A stretch of 54,085 bases of DNA from a virus, in IMG/VR virus record IMGVR_UViG_3300039037_000056, positions 1 to 54,085 of that record; one strand, written 5' to 3'. The notes beneath the pieces are model-generated. The model was not told the DNA's origin and ran no database searches. It was given only the letters and a program-made list of their open reading frames with translations. The position numbers and the translations under genes are program-made. Below, piece after piece: positions 20,701 to 27,567 of this stretch (the stretch's first letter is position 1; each line of letters opens with the position of its first letter).

Positions 20701-22581
20701 TTATCCTCTCTTAAGTTCTCCGTTTAGGTAACTTGAAGTAACTTTATAACCGACGCCAGAGATCTGTTCGCCAGATGTAATAGTATCTTTAATCATATTT
20801 ATCTCACTATCGGCAACCGAGAAAGATAGGTAAAGGTCCTTCAAACCGATAACATCATTAGAATCAGGGACTGCCTGAATCTCAATAATATTATTTTCCT
20901 TGACTGTAGATGAGAATGTTATTGTATTCAGTATAATTTCTCCTTTGATGTAATCAACCGTTCCTGCCGACTTGATTACAACTTCATATTCACCATTTTC
21001 ATTCCTTTCTTTAACTACAGAAATAACTCCTTTACCATTTTCTCCTGGAGTATCGGTAAAATAGAATATTCCACTCCTTCCAGAGAGTCCAAATCCTGTG
21101 CTCTTAATATTGAACCCATTTTTATCCATACGGAATTTATTTCCGTAGCAAAGTTCATACTGTGCGGAGGTATTAATCAATGTTTTCAGATTTCTTCTGA
21201 TTCTGACTCTTGTGATATTGGAGGTAATAGCATTATCAGTGCTATCAATGGTTTGACACAATTTACTGTATTTGAAGCGTCCACCAAACTGATTAATGTT
21301 AGCTGTGGCAAAAGTATTCAGTGTTGAGGAAACTTTTGACTTCAAATCATTGACATTTGAGACTTTTGCGTTATTGTAGTAGACTGCAGAGTCAATTTCG
21401 ACAAAAAGTACCTTAAGATCAACAATTTTTTGATTTATACCCGATAAAGAGTAATTTTTGAGTTTTGTGGCGATGGATTGTTTGTCAAAATCGGAAACAA
21501 AGTCGCCATTTTTGGGTTTGATGCTAATAATGACGTTTCCAAACTCAGGTGGGTCCAATTCTTCGCCACCAACAACTGAAACTGACTCAGTATTTGGGTA
21601 AATTGACTGAATTATCGCCTCATAGTCGCGAGCAGTGACTGCACGATACTGTGAAGAGTAAATTCTTGGTGCAAAATACTTAATTGAGTCAATACTCTCA
21701 ATTTCTCCACCATTTGATGCAGAAATATTTGTTGTGACGGTAATTGAATCTGATATAGTGATTATATTTCCATTATTATCAGTGACTCTTCCAGAATATG
21801 AAAAACTTTTCGCTCCATTTCCATCAATACCGTCTGTAGTGATGTAAGAAACAGTGATTATCGCGCCATTTTCTAATTTTTTACCAAAATATCCGTCACC
21901 AAAGAGAAGTTCATACTTTTCATCTTGAACTTCTTGTAAAAGGTAGATTTCAGAGTTTTTATTGAGGTTTAAAATGTTCTGAGCTAGTTCATATTCTCTT
22001 CCTTCACCAGAATCTGATGCTCCTTTAACTTTTACTACGATTGTAGAAGTATCAATGAAAGAATTTTGTAAAATAAATCGTTGATCTAAGGAACCATCAA
22101 CGACAAATTGCTTTTTAAGGTATGTTCCTTGAATAATATCAATTTCTTTAAATGATGCCGTCCCAGAATTGATTGTTGTCGTGATATCTTCAGGTATTGA
22201 GAAGATAAATTGACTTTCATTTGCTCTCCCTACGCACACTAGACCCGCCTCTAAGGTCATTGTAGGTGATGTGCTGGTAGTTTGTACGTTAAAACTTACG
22301 TTCGCCTTAGCGGCGCTTCTGGAGCGAGGTACATAACCAATATTTCTTGCCAAAGAAACAACATTTTCTCTCAAAGTTGCCGAATCCAAGAAGGATTCGT
22401 TTACAATCATGTTTGAGTTATAGGCAGTAATGTAAGTATTATATGCTAACGTGTCAATTAATACAGAAAAATTAGATCCCTCAAAATCAAAGTCCGTAAA
22501 CGCAGAGTTTGCACGGAGATAGTCTTTGATTTGGGACCTAATTTGGTCAAAATCTAGGTTTGTAAATTTAGTAAAAGGCAT
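20701..22581 (-). CDS. gp6: Baseplate wedge subunit gp6
   Basis: This 626-aa protein begins MPFTKFTNLDFDQIRSQIKD and contains the gp6 family landmarks: SFLDSATLRENVVSLARNIG around residues 80-100, YVPRSR just after, and an RAVTARDYEAII..IYP segment near the middle. gp6 forms the dimeric inter-wedge ring of the T4 baseplate. Length is close to T4 gp6 (660 aa). The ATG follows the gp25 stop by one base, consistent with a gp25-gp6 translational unit. Confidence 0.92.
   Translation of the reverse strand: MPFTKFTNLDFDQIRSQIKDYLRANSAFTDFDFEGSNFSVLIDTLAYNTYITAYNSNMIVNESFLDSATLRENVVSLARNIGYVPRSRSAAKANVSFNVQTTSTSPTMTLEAGLVCVGRANESQFIFSIPEDITTTINSGTASFKEIDIIQGTYLKKQFVVDGSLDQRFILQNSFIDTSTIVVKVKGASDSGEGREYELAQNILNLNKNSEIYLLQEVQDEKYELLFGDGYFGKKLENGAIITVSYITTDGIDGNGAKSFSYSGRVTDNNGNIITISDSITVTTNISASNGGEIESIDSIKYFAPRIYSSQYRAVTARDYEAIIQSIYPNTESVSVVGGEELDPPEFGNVIISIKPKNGDFVSDFDKQSIATKLKNYSLSGINQKIVDLKVLFVEIDSAVYYNNAKVSNVNDLKSKVSSTLNTFATANINQFGGRFKYSKLCQTIDSTDNAITSNITRVRIRRNLKTLINTSAQYELCYGNKFRMDKNGFNIKSTGFGLSGRSGIFYFTDTPGENGKGVISVVKERNENGEYEVVIKSAGTVDYIKGEIILNTITFSSTVKENNIIEIQAVPDSNDVIGLKDLYLSFSVADSEINMIKDTITSGEQISGVGYKVTSSYLNGELKRG
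20796..20802 (-). promoter_or_regulatory. Possible internal late promoter for the giant baseplate gene
   Basis: GAGATAAATA on the minus strand within the 3' end of gp6, 98 nt upstream of ATG 20698. Same context and distance as the box upstream of DUF4815. Confidence 0.4.
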
Positions 22582-22582
22582 A

Positions 22583-22984
22583 TTACCTTGTTGCCTCTAG
22601 CAAAAATGAAAATTCTTGAGTAGGAAAGTCCTGACCAACAATATCATAAAAGATAGTAATATTGAATGTGTTATTATCTGGTTGAGGATTTACATCAACT
22701 TGCACATTTGCAACTCTAGGTTCAAAATTATCAATTGTGGTGATGATTTGCTCTTCAATTACACCCGCAGTGGCAAAATCAACAAAATCAAAAAGACTTG
22801 CCCGTACATCAGACCCTAAAATTGGTTGAAAAAACCTTTCTGTAGGGATCGTCTGCACTAAATTTTGAACTGAACGTGTGATTGCTCTTGCGTTCTTCAA
22901 AATTGGCAAGTCTTTTGTCACAGGATGTGGGTCAAAAGACAGACTTATGTCTCTAAATGCTCTTGATTCCCGTGAAATTGCCAT
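22583..22984 (-). CDS. gp25: Baseplate wedge subunit gp25 (lysozyme-like fold)
   Basis: The 133-aa product matches the gp25/GPW family: RAFRDISLSFDPHPVTKDL at the N-terminus, then AITRSVQNLV, TERFFQP..GS, and a C-terminal V.V.P..NTF.I...Y beta segment. gp25 links wedge subunits to the hub and sheath start. A T4-type late promoter box (23007-23013) lies 23 nt upstream of the ATG, inside the 3' end of the previous gene, whose coding overlaps gp25 by 40 nt. Confidence 0.93.
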   Translation of the reverse strand: MAISRESRAFRDISLSFDPHPVTKDLPILKNARAITRSVQNLVQTIPTERFFQPILGSDVRASLFDFVDFATAGVIEEQIITTIDNFEPRVANVQVDVNPQPDNNTFNITIFYDIVGQDFPTQEFSFLLEATR

Positions 22985-23196
22985 TGGTCAGTAGTTTTCT
23001 TGACTTTATTTATGGCAGCAGGGTCACCATAAACTTCTTGGATCAATCTTTCCTCTGGATCTTCGGTTTTATGTGGCTTGGACCAGTATTCGTGCATGTA
23101 ATTATTAGGCATTGACCAGTAATCCGTAATTAAGTTTGTTGTTCCCCACATTTTATACATGTGGTTTTTGTCCCTATCAACGGGTGAATTGCCCAT
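22945..23196 (-). CDS. Conserved hypothetical protein, 83 aa
   Basis: The ATG directly follows the TAA of the 226-aa gene and the C-terminus overlaps gp25 by 40 nt. The product is rich in Trp, Tyr, His and Asn (NYMHEYWSKPHK). The segment EERLIQEVYGDPAAINKV faintly recalls the Y-G-P region of T4 gp53, which sits upstream of gp25 in T4. That resemblance is too weak to name it. Confidence 0.75.
   Translation of the reverse strand: MGNSPVDRDKNHMYKMWGTTNLITDYWSMPNNYMHEYWSKPHKTEDPEERLIQEVYGDPAAINKVKKTTDQWQFHGNQEHLET
23007..23013 (-). promoter_or_regulatory. T4-type late promoter box for gp25
   Basis: ATAAATA inside the 83-aa gene, 23 nt upstream of gp25. Confidence 0.65.
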
Positions 23197-23877
23197 TTAG
23201 TCCTCTTTGGGTGATTCAGTGTATTTATTTTCGCGTTCGTCTGCCGTTTTCCAGAAGTATTCATCTTCACGACCCATACCGAGACGCTTGTAACCATTTT
23301 CAACTTGATAATACTGTGTAGAAACCTTAAAATCAGGCATTTTGGGTTCTACAGGAGTCAGACTATTATCAAAGATACGTAATCTATTGTTTGGATAGAG
23401 TGCATACTGTCCGTTTTCAAGTTCAATTAGGTTATGAGACTTGTGTTCGGCAGGATTTTCACTCGTCGCCCAGTCAACATAGTCTGGATCATGATGATAG
23501 TTGTCAATCGTACAGACATAAGTTCCCTTCACAATACCATGATCGCGAGTGTAGCACTCATAATCCATTGAACCAATGAACTTCTTATCTACACTAACGA
23601 CACCATAGTCCATACAGTTCCAAAACTGTAGGTTGGGGAGGTCCATATCAGGCGTAGGAGTTTCTGGATCCGAGACAAACGCACTAATCGGCAACTTATC
23701 ATACATTGCCGCATATTCTGGTAAGTAAGTTTCAAAATAAAAAGCGCGTCCAGGTATGGATTTAACCGATACCCAAACGCCCTTTACAAACTCACCGTGT
23801 CCAGATTGATGATCCGTCAGATATTCTTTACGGACCCATACTTCCTGAGAAGGAAGATTAGCAATCAAGCAAGCCAT
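23197..23877 (-). CDS. Conserved cyanophage hypothetical protein, 226 aa
   Basis: A soluble protein starting MACLIANLPSQEVWVRKEYL, rich in aromatic and acidic residues, with no signal peptide or membrane segment. I see a beta-rich N-terminal half (VWVSVKSIPGRAFYFETYL) and a Tyr/Asp/His-rich middle (NYHHDPDYVDW). No catalytic motif is recognisable. Position directly upstream of gp25 suggests a virion or assembly role, but that is inference from context. Confidence 0.8.
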   Translation of the reverse strand: MACLIANLPSQEVWVRKEYLTDHQSGHGEFVKGVWVSVKSIPGRAFYFETYLPEYAAMYDKLPISAFVSDPETPTPDMDLPNLQFWNCMDYGVVSVDKKFIGSMDYECYTRDHGIVKGTYVCTIDNYHHDPDYVDWATSENPAEHKSHNLIELENGQYALYPNNRLRIFDNSLTPVEPKMPDFKVSTQYYQVENGYKRLGMGREDEYFWKTADERENKYTESPKED

Positions 23878-23904
23878 GTAGTCTTTACAAATCTAAACTA
23901 TGTA

Positions 23905-24054
23905 TTATCGTCCTTGACCGCGATATGCTTTCTTCTTGTTATTACGAGAAGTAGCGGCGTACTTCGTGTTTTTTCCCGATCCTTGACGAGACTTCTTCGG
24001 TTTTCCGGGCATAAACCCGTCTTTGACGACACCGACTTTAGAACGCATTGCCAT
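23905..24054 (-). CDS. Small very basic protein, 49 aa
   Basis: ATG at 24054 to TAA at 23905. The start overlaps the stop of the next gene upstream as TAATG. The product opens MAMRSKVGVVKDGFMPGKPK and continues with a Lys/Arg/Gly/Asn-rich tail ending AYRGQGR. It has no acidic cluster and is probably nucleic-acid binding or disordered. I recall similar mini proteins in other cyanomyoviruses but no function. Confidence 0.8.
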   Translation of the reverse strand: MAMRSKVGVVKDGFMPGKPKKSRQGSGKNTKYAATSRNNKKKAYRGQGR

Positions 24055-24218
24055 TAAGAATAATCTCCAAATACTTTAGTTTCAATGTCCGAGGGACGCG
24101 GACGACCTGTCTGATAGTATTCTACCGCCAGGTCATCCATAATATCAAAATACTCTTCCTCTGTCAAGTTCTTGAACTTAGTCTCTCCCTTAATGAGGAT
24201 TGTGTACCTGTCAGCCAT
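24054..24218 (-). CDS. Small acidic protein, 54 aa
   Basis: ATG at 24218, two bases after the stop of the glycosyltransferase-like gene. The stop TAA shares bases with the ATG of the 49-aa basic protein. The product begins MADRYTILIKGETKFKNLTE and has an acidic helix (EEEYFDIMDDLAVEYYQTG). Tight coupling on both sides supports it being a real gene. Function is unknown. Confidence 0.75.
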   Translation of the reverse strand: MADRYTILIKGETKFKNLTEEEYFDIMDDLAVEYYQTGRPRPSDIETKVFGDYS

Positions 24219-24220
24219 AA

Positions 24221-24985
24221 TCAGATAATACGAGACTTCTCGTGACCGACTCTGATGTTAGGATCACACCAAATCTCATATCCTGCTTCGATAGCATCTA
24301 GACAGAATGACACATCTTCTCCACACATATCTTGAACTTCACCACTCTCAAAGACTTGCATCTTCGGAGCGAACCATGGATATTTGATCTTTTCGTCTTC
24401 GAAAACACCATGTTTGATGAGCAACCATCCGAAACCTGCATAATCAACGGTGAATGGTTTCTTACGCTTACTGATGGTCTCCAAGGTTTCGTGATTCATT
24501 ACTCCACCATTACTACGGAAATCATCTTCATCCATCCAGTGTGCTACAGAGGTTGTCTGTCCGTCTTCAGTGCAATACCAACCAGATGCAATGTCCTTAT
24601 CCATCAGAACCAACTGAAGGAACTTCTCTGTGTTGAAGACAATATCACTGTCAATCCACAGTTGCCAGTCATACTTCAGTTTTCCATCCCAGGGAATCTG
24701 ATCGGGTCCACGCAGTACGTTTGCTCCAAGACACTTACAACGTGCAAAGTTCACCATGGAACTGTAGTCTTGAGAGATCTGAATACTACCTCCCATTTGT
24801 ACGATGTCAAAACAAAGTTGTACGAAGTTCTTCAGATATGTGTATGATACTCCTCGTCCAGGAAGACAGAATACTACTGACTTGCCTCGTACCATCTCCT
24901 TTGCTTTGTCGTAATCATACTGAGGAGCAGGTCCTTTCTCACCCTTAGCGGGCGATTTTGCTTTTACTGTAAATCCTTTTGCCAT
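24221..24985 (-). CDS. GT-A-like glycosyltransferase domain protein, 254 aa
   Basis: The core has the layout of a GT-A fold: a nucleotide-binding-like strand near residue 37 (SVVFCLPGRGVSY), then WQLWIDSDIVF with the DSD metal-binding triad at 112-114, DIASGWYC, a GFGWLLIKHGVF segment, and a final CGEDVSFCLDAIEAGYEIW..P..RVGHEK. The last is typical of family-2-like transferases (ED...H). I infer sugar transfer to an unknown acceptor. The ATG at 24985 is preferred over that at 25018, because the promoter at 25024-25052 would start transcription near 25018. Confidence 0.75.
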   Translation of the reverse strand: MAKGFTVKAKSPAKGEKGPAPQYDYDKAKEMVRGKSVVFCLPGRGVSYTYLKNFVQLCFDIVQMGGSIQISQDYSSMVNFARCKCLGANVLRGPDQIPWDGKLKYDWQLWIDSDIVFNTEKFLQLVLMDKDIASGWYCTEDGQTTSVAHWMDEDDFRSNGGVMNHETLETISKRKKPFTVDYAGFGWLLIKHGVFEDEKIKYPWFAPKMQVFESGEVQDMCGEDVSFCLDAIEAGYEIWCDPNIRVGHEKSRII

Positions 24986-25023
24986 AATTTGGTCAACTTG
25001 AAATGTGAATGCATTCAAAGGTA

Positions 25024-25052
25024 ATTATACTATGAGAACCAGTGAATGTCTA
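25024..25052 (-). promoter_or_regulatory. Sigma70-like promoter for the glycosyltransferase cluster
   Basis: On the minus strand a TAGACA -35 (25047-25052) is followed by exactly 17 bp and a TATAAT -10 (25024-25029). Predicted initiation is near 25018, about 30 nt upstream of the ATG at 24985. This is a host-polymerase-type promoter, so the cluster may be expressed early as well as late. Confidence 0.65.
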
Positions 25053-25054
25053 GG

Positions 25055-25243
25055 TCAAAGTTCGGTTACTACGATAGCGTCTCCATCAACCTCCATGTTT
25101 ATCTCTGTGCCCTCATACCACCCAAACTCAGATATAATCCACTCAGGAACCTTGATGACATACTCCCCAGTTACTGTATCGACTTCTACAGACGAAAAAT
25201 TTTCTCCGCGATTTTTTTTCATACAAGGTATTTCAGTTTTCAT
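25055..25243 (-). CDS. AbrB/MazE-like swapped-hairpin DNA-binding protein, 62 aa
   Basis: The C-terminal half (TGEYVIKVPEWIISEFGWYE, then GTEINMEVDGDAIVV) has the SpoVT/AbrB pattern: a beta strand, P..I....W.EG..I.....G..I.V. The N-terminus MKTEIPCMKKNRGENFSSV is basic. Such proteins are DNA-binding transcription factors or antitoxins. No adjacent toxin gene is visible, so a regulator role is more likely. It ends just before the promoter at 25024-25052. Confidence 0.72.
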   Translation of the reverse strand: MKTEIPCMKKNRGENFSSVEVDTVTGEYVIKVPEWIISEFGWYEGTEINMEVDGDAIVVTEL

Positions 25244-25386
25244 TTTTGTTTTATATAGAAAAACTTTGAGTTATATAAAGACCTCGCGAAAGCAAGACTT
25301 TATAGCTTAGAGGGACCCATGCCTTTTTAAACCGCCGGGGGGCGGCGGCGCGGCGGGGCACTGTGCCACCGCCACGACTGGCACAA

Positions 25387-25401
25387 GGGGTCAGCGACCC
25401 C
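25387..25401 (-). terminator. Short GC hairpin at the stop of the wHTH-like gene
   Basis: GGGGTC-AGC-GACCCC overlaps the stop codon at 25391-25393. The minus-strand sequence after it is CTTGTG, with no clear T-run. The following 25330-25375 is extremely GC-rich with further self-complementarity (CCGCC...GGCGG, then TTT). It probably marks the left border and 3' end of the GC-rich gene island; terminator activity is uncertain. Confidence 0.35.
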
Positions 25402-25693
25402 AGAGGAACCGTGCTACCCGCTCCCGCTTACGCAGTGGCATCAGGCGGGTGTATTCCACCCAACGGGGACCAAGTTCGTGGCGCTTGATCAGACCCTTGC
25501 TTGCCATTGCCTTCAGGTACTTGGAAAGACCGGTGCGGGCGTCGTTAGGCATGCCCAGGGCGGCGTTGATATCAGTCGGACGGAGACCGTCTTGCGTGAT
25601 GCCATCGTCGCCGTTGTCCATAGGAAGGACAGACAGGATTGCCCAGGTGTAGGTAGCGCCGAAGGACTTGCGATTGGTGATGGAGGTGAACAT
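25391..25693 (-). CDS. Putative winged-helix DNA-binding protein, 100 aa
   Basis: The middle (residues about 33-75: TDINAALGMPNDARTGLSKY, LKAMASKGLIKRHELG) reads as helix-turn-helix plus wing: alanine-rich recognition helix, KYL..M..KGLI, then a basic wing R..L..RW..Y. The C-terminus is very basic (LRKRERVARFLWGR). The ATG at 25693 follows the conserved leader; an upstream in-frame ATG (25717) would lie between the -10 and the leader. It is the last gene of the GC-rich cassette island and could be its regulator, but that is inference. Confidence 0.65.
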   Translation of the reverse strand: MFTSITNRKSFGATYTWAILSVLPMDNGDDGITQDGLRPTDINAALGMPNDARTGLSKYLKAMASKGLIKRHELGPRWVEYTRLMPLRKRERVARFLWGR

Positions 25694-25751
25694 GGTGGGT
25701 TCGTTTGAACTGATCAAATAATAACATGGAAGGGACCGCTGTGCGATCCCT
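25694..25751 (-). promoter_or_regulatory. Cassette promoter/leader 1 with upstream hairpin
   Basis: Reading minus: hairpin AGGGATCGC-ACA-GCGGTCCCT (25731-25751), then -10 TATTAT (25718-25723), then the conserved leader TCAGTTCAAACGAACCCACC directly before ATG 25693. The -10 lies 25 nt from the ATG, within the 22-26 nt range shared by all cassettes. No Shine-Dalgarno is present. Confidence 0.6.
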
Positions 25752-25762
25752 TTAGAATCTTT

Positions 25763-26041
25763 TCAGATTCCATCATGCCAAGGTGTCCCGAACGATCCCA
25801 TCATCTGATCATCAGTCGGTTCCCATGTCTGCGACTCCTCTTCCCATACCTGCTCAATCTCCCCGTATTGTTCTTCGGGTACGGTGCGACCGGTGATCTG
25901 CTCATGCCAGTCGCAAGCGTCCTCCCATGAGCATCCGGCGTGCTCCTGGACATATTCACGGAGCGCGGGCAGGTCCAGGGGTTCGATCCGGTTGATCCGG
26001 GTTTCGTAGGAATCCAGGGAAGAGGTGTGAAAGTCGGTCAT
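25763..26041 (-). CDS. Hypothetical acidic island protein, 92 aa
   Basis: Begins MTDFHTSSLDSYETRINRIE and is rich in Glu, Asp and Trp (EEQYGEIEQVWEEESQTWEP). It contains EHAGCSWEDACDWHEQITGR, a possible helical segment. The start at 26041 is chosen because it directly follows the conserved leader. I do not recognise the family. GC-rich codon use like its island neighbours. Confidence 0.65.
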   Translation of the reverse strand: MTDFHTSSLDSYETRINRIEPLDLPALREYVQEHAGCSWEDACDWHEQITGRTVPEEQYGEIEQVWEEESQTWEPTDDQMMGSFGTPWHDGI

Positions 26042-26098
26042 GTTCGGTGGGTGTGAACTGAACAAATAATACCACGGATCCGGCGGATGCAACCGCCG
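26042..26098 (-). promoter_or_regulatory. Cassette promoter/leader 2 with upstream hairpin
   Basis: Hairpin CGGCGG-N6-CCGCCG at 26081-26098, -10 TATTAT at 26066-26071, leader TTCAGTTCACACCCACCGAAC before ATG 26041 (-10 to ATG 25 nt). The hairpin follows the stop of the 74-aa gene and may also act in 3'-end formation. Confidence 0.6.
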
Positions 26099-26112
26099 AA
26101 CCCTTAAAAGAA

Positions 26113-26337
26113 TCAGAACTTAGATCCCTGCAGGGATCGTGCCCACACGATGCAGTCGGTGCCGATGATTTCCGGAACCTCAGACCGTGCACTCTCACGA
26201 GCGGCAATTGACCAGGCGGGAGCGCCGCAGGAGGGCGGTGTCTGACTGCTAATGACCATTTCAGCGTCGTGGTCAGGAAGGCGTCCGACCCATACGCGGG
26301 TCCGGTCGTCAATAGATGAGGCGGGAGAGTAGATCAT
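26113..26337 (-). CDS. Hypothetical island protein, 74 aa
   Basis: Begins MIYSPASSIDDRTRVWVGRL and continues with DHDAEMVISSQTPPSCGAP and a C-terminal GTDCIVWARSLQGSKF. The beta-rich pattern and the VWVGR..D.D motif are visible, but I do not recognise the family. It is preceded by a cassette promoter/leader and followed by a hairpin. Confidence 0.65.
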   Translation of the reverse strand: MIYSPASSIDDRTRVWVGRLPDHDAEMVISSQTPPSCGAPAWSIAARESARSEVPEIIGTDCIVWARSLQGSKF

Positions 26338-26393
26338 CGGTGTGGGTTGAAACTACAGAAATCATACCATGGGACGGGGTGGATGCCCACCCC
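26338..26393 (-). promoter_or_regulatory. Cassette promoter/leader 3 with upstream hairpin
   Basis: Stem GGGGTGG / CCACCCC (26376-26393), -10 TATGAT (26361-26366), leader TGTAGTTTCAACCCACACCG before ATG 26337 (24 nt). This leader and leader 6 are a TAGTTTCAACCC variant of the TTCAGTTCAAACCC type. Confidence 0.6.
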
Positions 26394-26405
26394 TTAAGGT
26401 TCTTT

Positions 26406-26579
26406 TCAGATCCACTCCCAACCTTCGGCGGCGAAGTGCCGCCAGTGCTCCCGCGCTTCTTCTGTAGTCAGGACCATATGCTCGCCCGCTTGGTCAAGGA
26501 CCATGACCATACCAGGGCGGCGCTTCATGGGAGTGTAGTCCCAGTTGAAACGACCGTCAGGGGAGACTTGAATGTGCAT
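26406..26579 (-). CDS. Hypothetical island protein, 57 aa
   Basis: ATG at 26579 directly after the leader. Begins MHIQVSPDGRFNWDYTPMKR and contains GMVMVLDQAGEHMVLTTEEA followed by EHWRHFAAEGWEWI, a Trp-rich C-terminal helix. A longer upstream frame exists but would run through the promoter and the preceding hairpin. Unknown function. Confidence 0.6.
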   Translation of the reverse strand: MHIQVSPDGRFNWDYTPMKRRPGMVMVLDQAGEHMVLTTEEAREHWRHFAAEGWEWI

Positions 26580-26633
26580 TGGTTGGTTGCGACTGACCAA
26601 ATAATACCATAGAAAGGGGCGCAGGTGCGCCCC
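26580..26633 (-). promoter_or_regulatory. Cassette promoter/leader 4 with terminator-like hairpin
   Basis: Stem GGGGCGC / GCGCCCC (26616-26633) followed on the minus strand by TTTCT, then -10 TATTAT (26601-26606), leader GGTCAGTCGCAACCAACCA and ATG 26579 (22 nt). Stem plus short T-run could end the transcript of the 118-aa gene immediately before the next promoter. Confidence 0.6.
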
Positions 26634-26640
26634 GTGACCC

Positions 26641-26997
26641 TTAGGCAAATTTGAAGATGTAACCCGTTGTCCAATCATCGGCATTGAACACCTTACCGGT
26701 AACCGGGGATTGTCCGACCAACTTGTGCACATACCATTGAAAATCCTTCTGAAAAATACCCTCTCCAGGGACACCGAATTCCTGGCAGATAGCATTAAGG
26801 CGGGATTTTGTGGTCACTGTCTGATACCCGGAATCGAACAGTTCGGCATCATTTTCATAAACAATGGCGATCAAATTTCCGTGCAAATAAACAGTGGAAG
26901 ACTTGTAGTCTTCGTTGTAGTGAACAGAAGTGTTGCCGGATGCCCAGTTCCGCTTGCCTTTGATGGCGGAGAGCATTTCTGATTCGATCTTGCGCAT
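26641..26997 (-). CDS. Conserved phage hypothetical protein, 118 aa
   Basis: Begins MRKIESEMLSAIKGKRNWAS, followed by GNTSVHY and VYLHGNLIAIVYEND, then a helical QTVTTKSRLNAICQEFGV and a W.V.K..G beta tail. I recall a widespread phage and bacterial family with this R.IE..M..AI....NW...NT.V......HGN.IA pattern, with no known function. ATG 26997 directly follows the conserved leader. Confidence 0.7.
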   Translation of the reverse strand: MRKIESEMLSAIKGKRNWASGNTSVHYNEDYKSSTVYLHGNLIAIVYENDAELFDSGYQTVTTKSRLNAICQEFGVPGEGIFQKDFQWYVHKLVGQSPVTGKVFNADDWTTGYIFKFA

Positions 26998-27054
26998 GGT
27001 GGTGTGGGTTGCGACTGAACAAATAATACCATAGAAAGGGGCGGATGCCGCCCC
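26998..27054 (-). promoter_or_regulatory. Cassette promoter/leader 5 with terminator-like hairpin
   Basis: Stem GGGGCGG / CCGCCCC (27038-27054) then TTTCTATGG, -10 TATTAT (27023-27028), leader TTCAGTCGCAACCCACACC and ATG 26997 (26 nt). From the TTTCTATGGTATTATTTG run to CGCAACC it nearly matches cassette 4. Confidence 0.6.
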
Positions 27055-27062
27055 GTTAACAT

Positions 27063-27245
27063 TCAGTAACAAACCTCCATCCATGTCTGCTCATTGCACT
27101 CGATCACCATTGCCTTGCCGCCGCGCTCAATTGACCAGTCACACGCCACGTCAAGAGCGTGATGCTCGCTGGTGAAGTATTCCCGCTCATCCCGCTCACC
27201 CTTAGGGTGAACAGACCAGGATGTGAAACGATGAGTGGTGGTCAT
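27063..27245 (-). CDS. Hypothetical island protein, 60 aa
   Basis: Begins MTTTHRFTSWSVHPKGERDE and contains an EYFTSEHHALDVACDWSIER helix and GGKAMVIECNEQTW. The arrangement of one helix between beta strands suggests a small alpha/beta fold. No family recognised. Own promoter/leader upstream, hairpin downstream. Confidence 0.65.
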   Translation of the reverse strand: MTTTHRFTSWSVHPKGERDEREYFTSEHHALDVACDWSIERGGKAMVIECNEQTWMEVCY

Positions 27246-27306
27246 GGTGCCGGGTTGAAACTACAGAAATAATAGCACGGATCCGGCGGTGTCATCCACC
27301 GGATCC
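27246..27306 (-). promoter_or_regulatory. Cassette promoter/leader 6 with long hairpin
   Basis: Arms GGATCCGGTGG / CCGCCGGATCC (27279-27306) form an 11-bp stem with one mismatch. Then comes -10 TATTAT (27269-27274, preceded by TGC) and leader TGTAGTTTCAACCCGGCACC to ATG 27245 (24 nt). Confidence 0.6.
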
Positions 27307-27315
27307 TTAAAAGAA

Positions 27316-27567
27316 TCAGCAAGCGCAGACCATGGCAGAATTGAACAATTGTGGGATCATAGATTCGTCGGTTACTTGATAACCATAACCATGGGTGCGA
27401 GAATCGAATTCATATTGAAAATCGTTTTTGTTGATGTAACTTTTGGATTGTGTTTTACCTTGGAAAGTTACAACTTTGAGCATGAGTCGATTGTGAATCT
27501 TACCCGAAGCAAATTTCACGGGATAGAAATCAACGACCATGTTTCCGTCTTTTGAGGTGAGTTGCAT
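27316..27567 (-). CDS. Hypothetical island protein, 83 aa
   Basis: Begins MQLTSKDGNMVVDFYPVKFA and continues HNRLMLKVVTFQGKTQSKSY, with a C-terminal GYGYQVTDESMIPQLF. The DGNM..DF..VKF..GK..N..M.KV pattern suggests a small beta protein. Family not recognised. The ATG at 27567 follows the conserved leader; an upstream extension would pass through promoter 7. Confidence 0.65.
   Translation of the reverse strand: MQLTSKDGNMVVDFYPVKFASGKIHNRLMLKVVTFQGKTQSKSYINKNDFQYEFDSRTHGYGYQVTDESMIPQLFNSAMVCAC

Noticed and set aside
25276-25304. Imperfect hairpin (ATAAAGACCTCGC / GCAAGACTTTAT) upstream of the AbrB-like gene
   Set aside because: Arms mismatch and no T-run follows on either strand; it may be a regulatory stem but I cannot support a call.
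25956-26312. 118-aa minus frame in the GC-rich island
   Set aside because: Spans two cassette genes, their promoter and hairpin in another frame; Pro/Arg-rich composition is typical of a shadow frame in GC-rich DNA.
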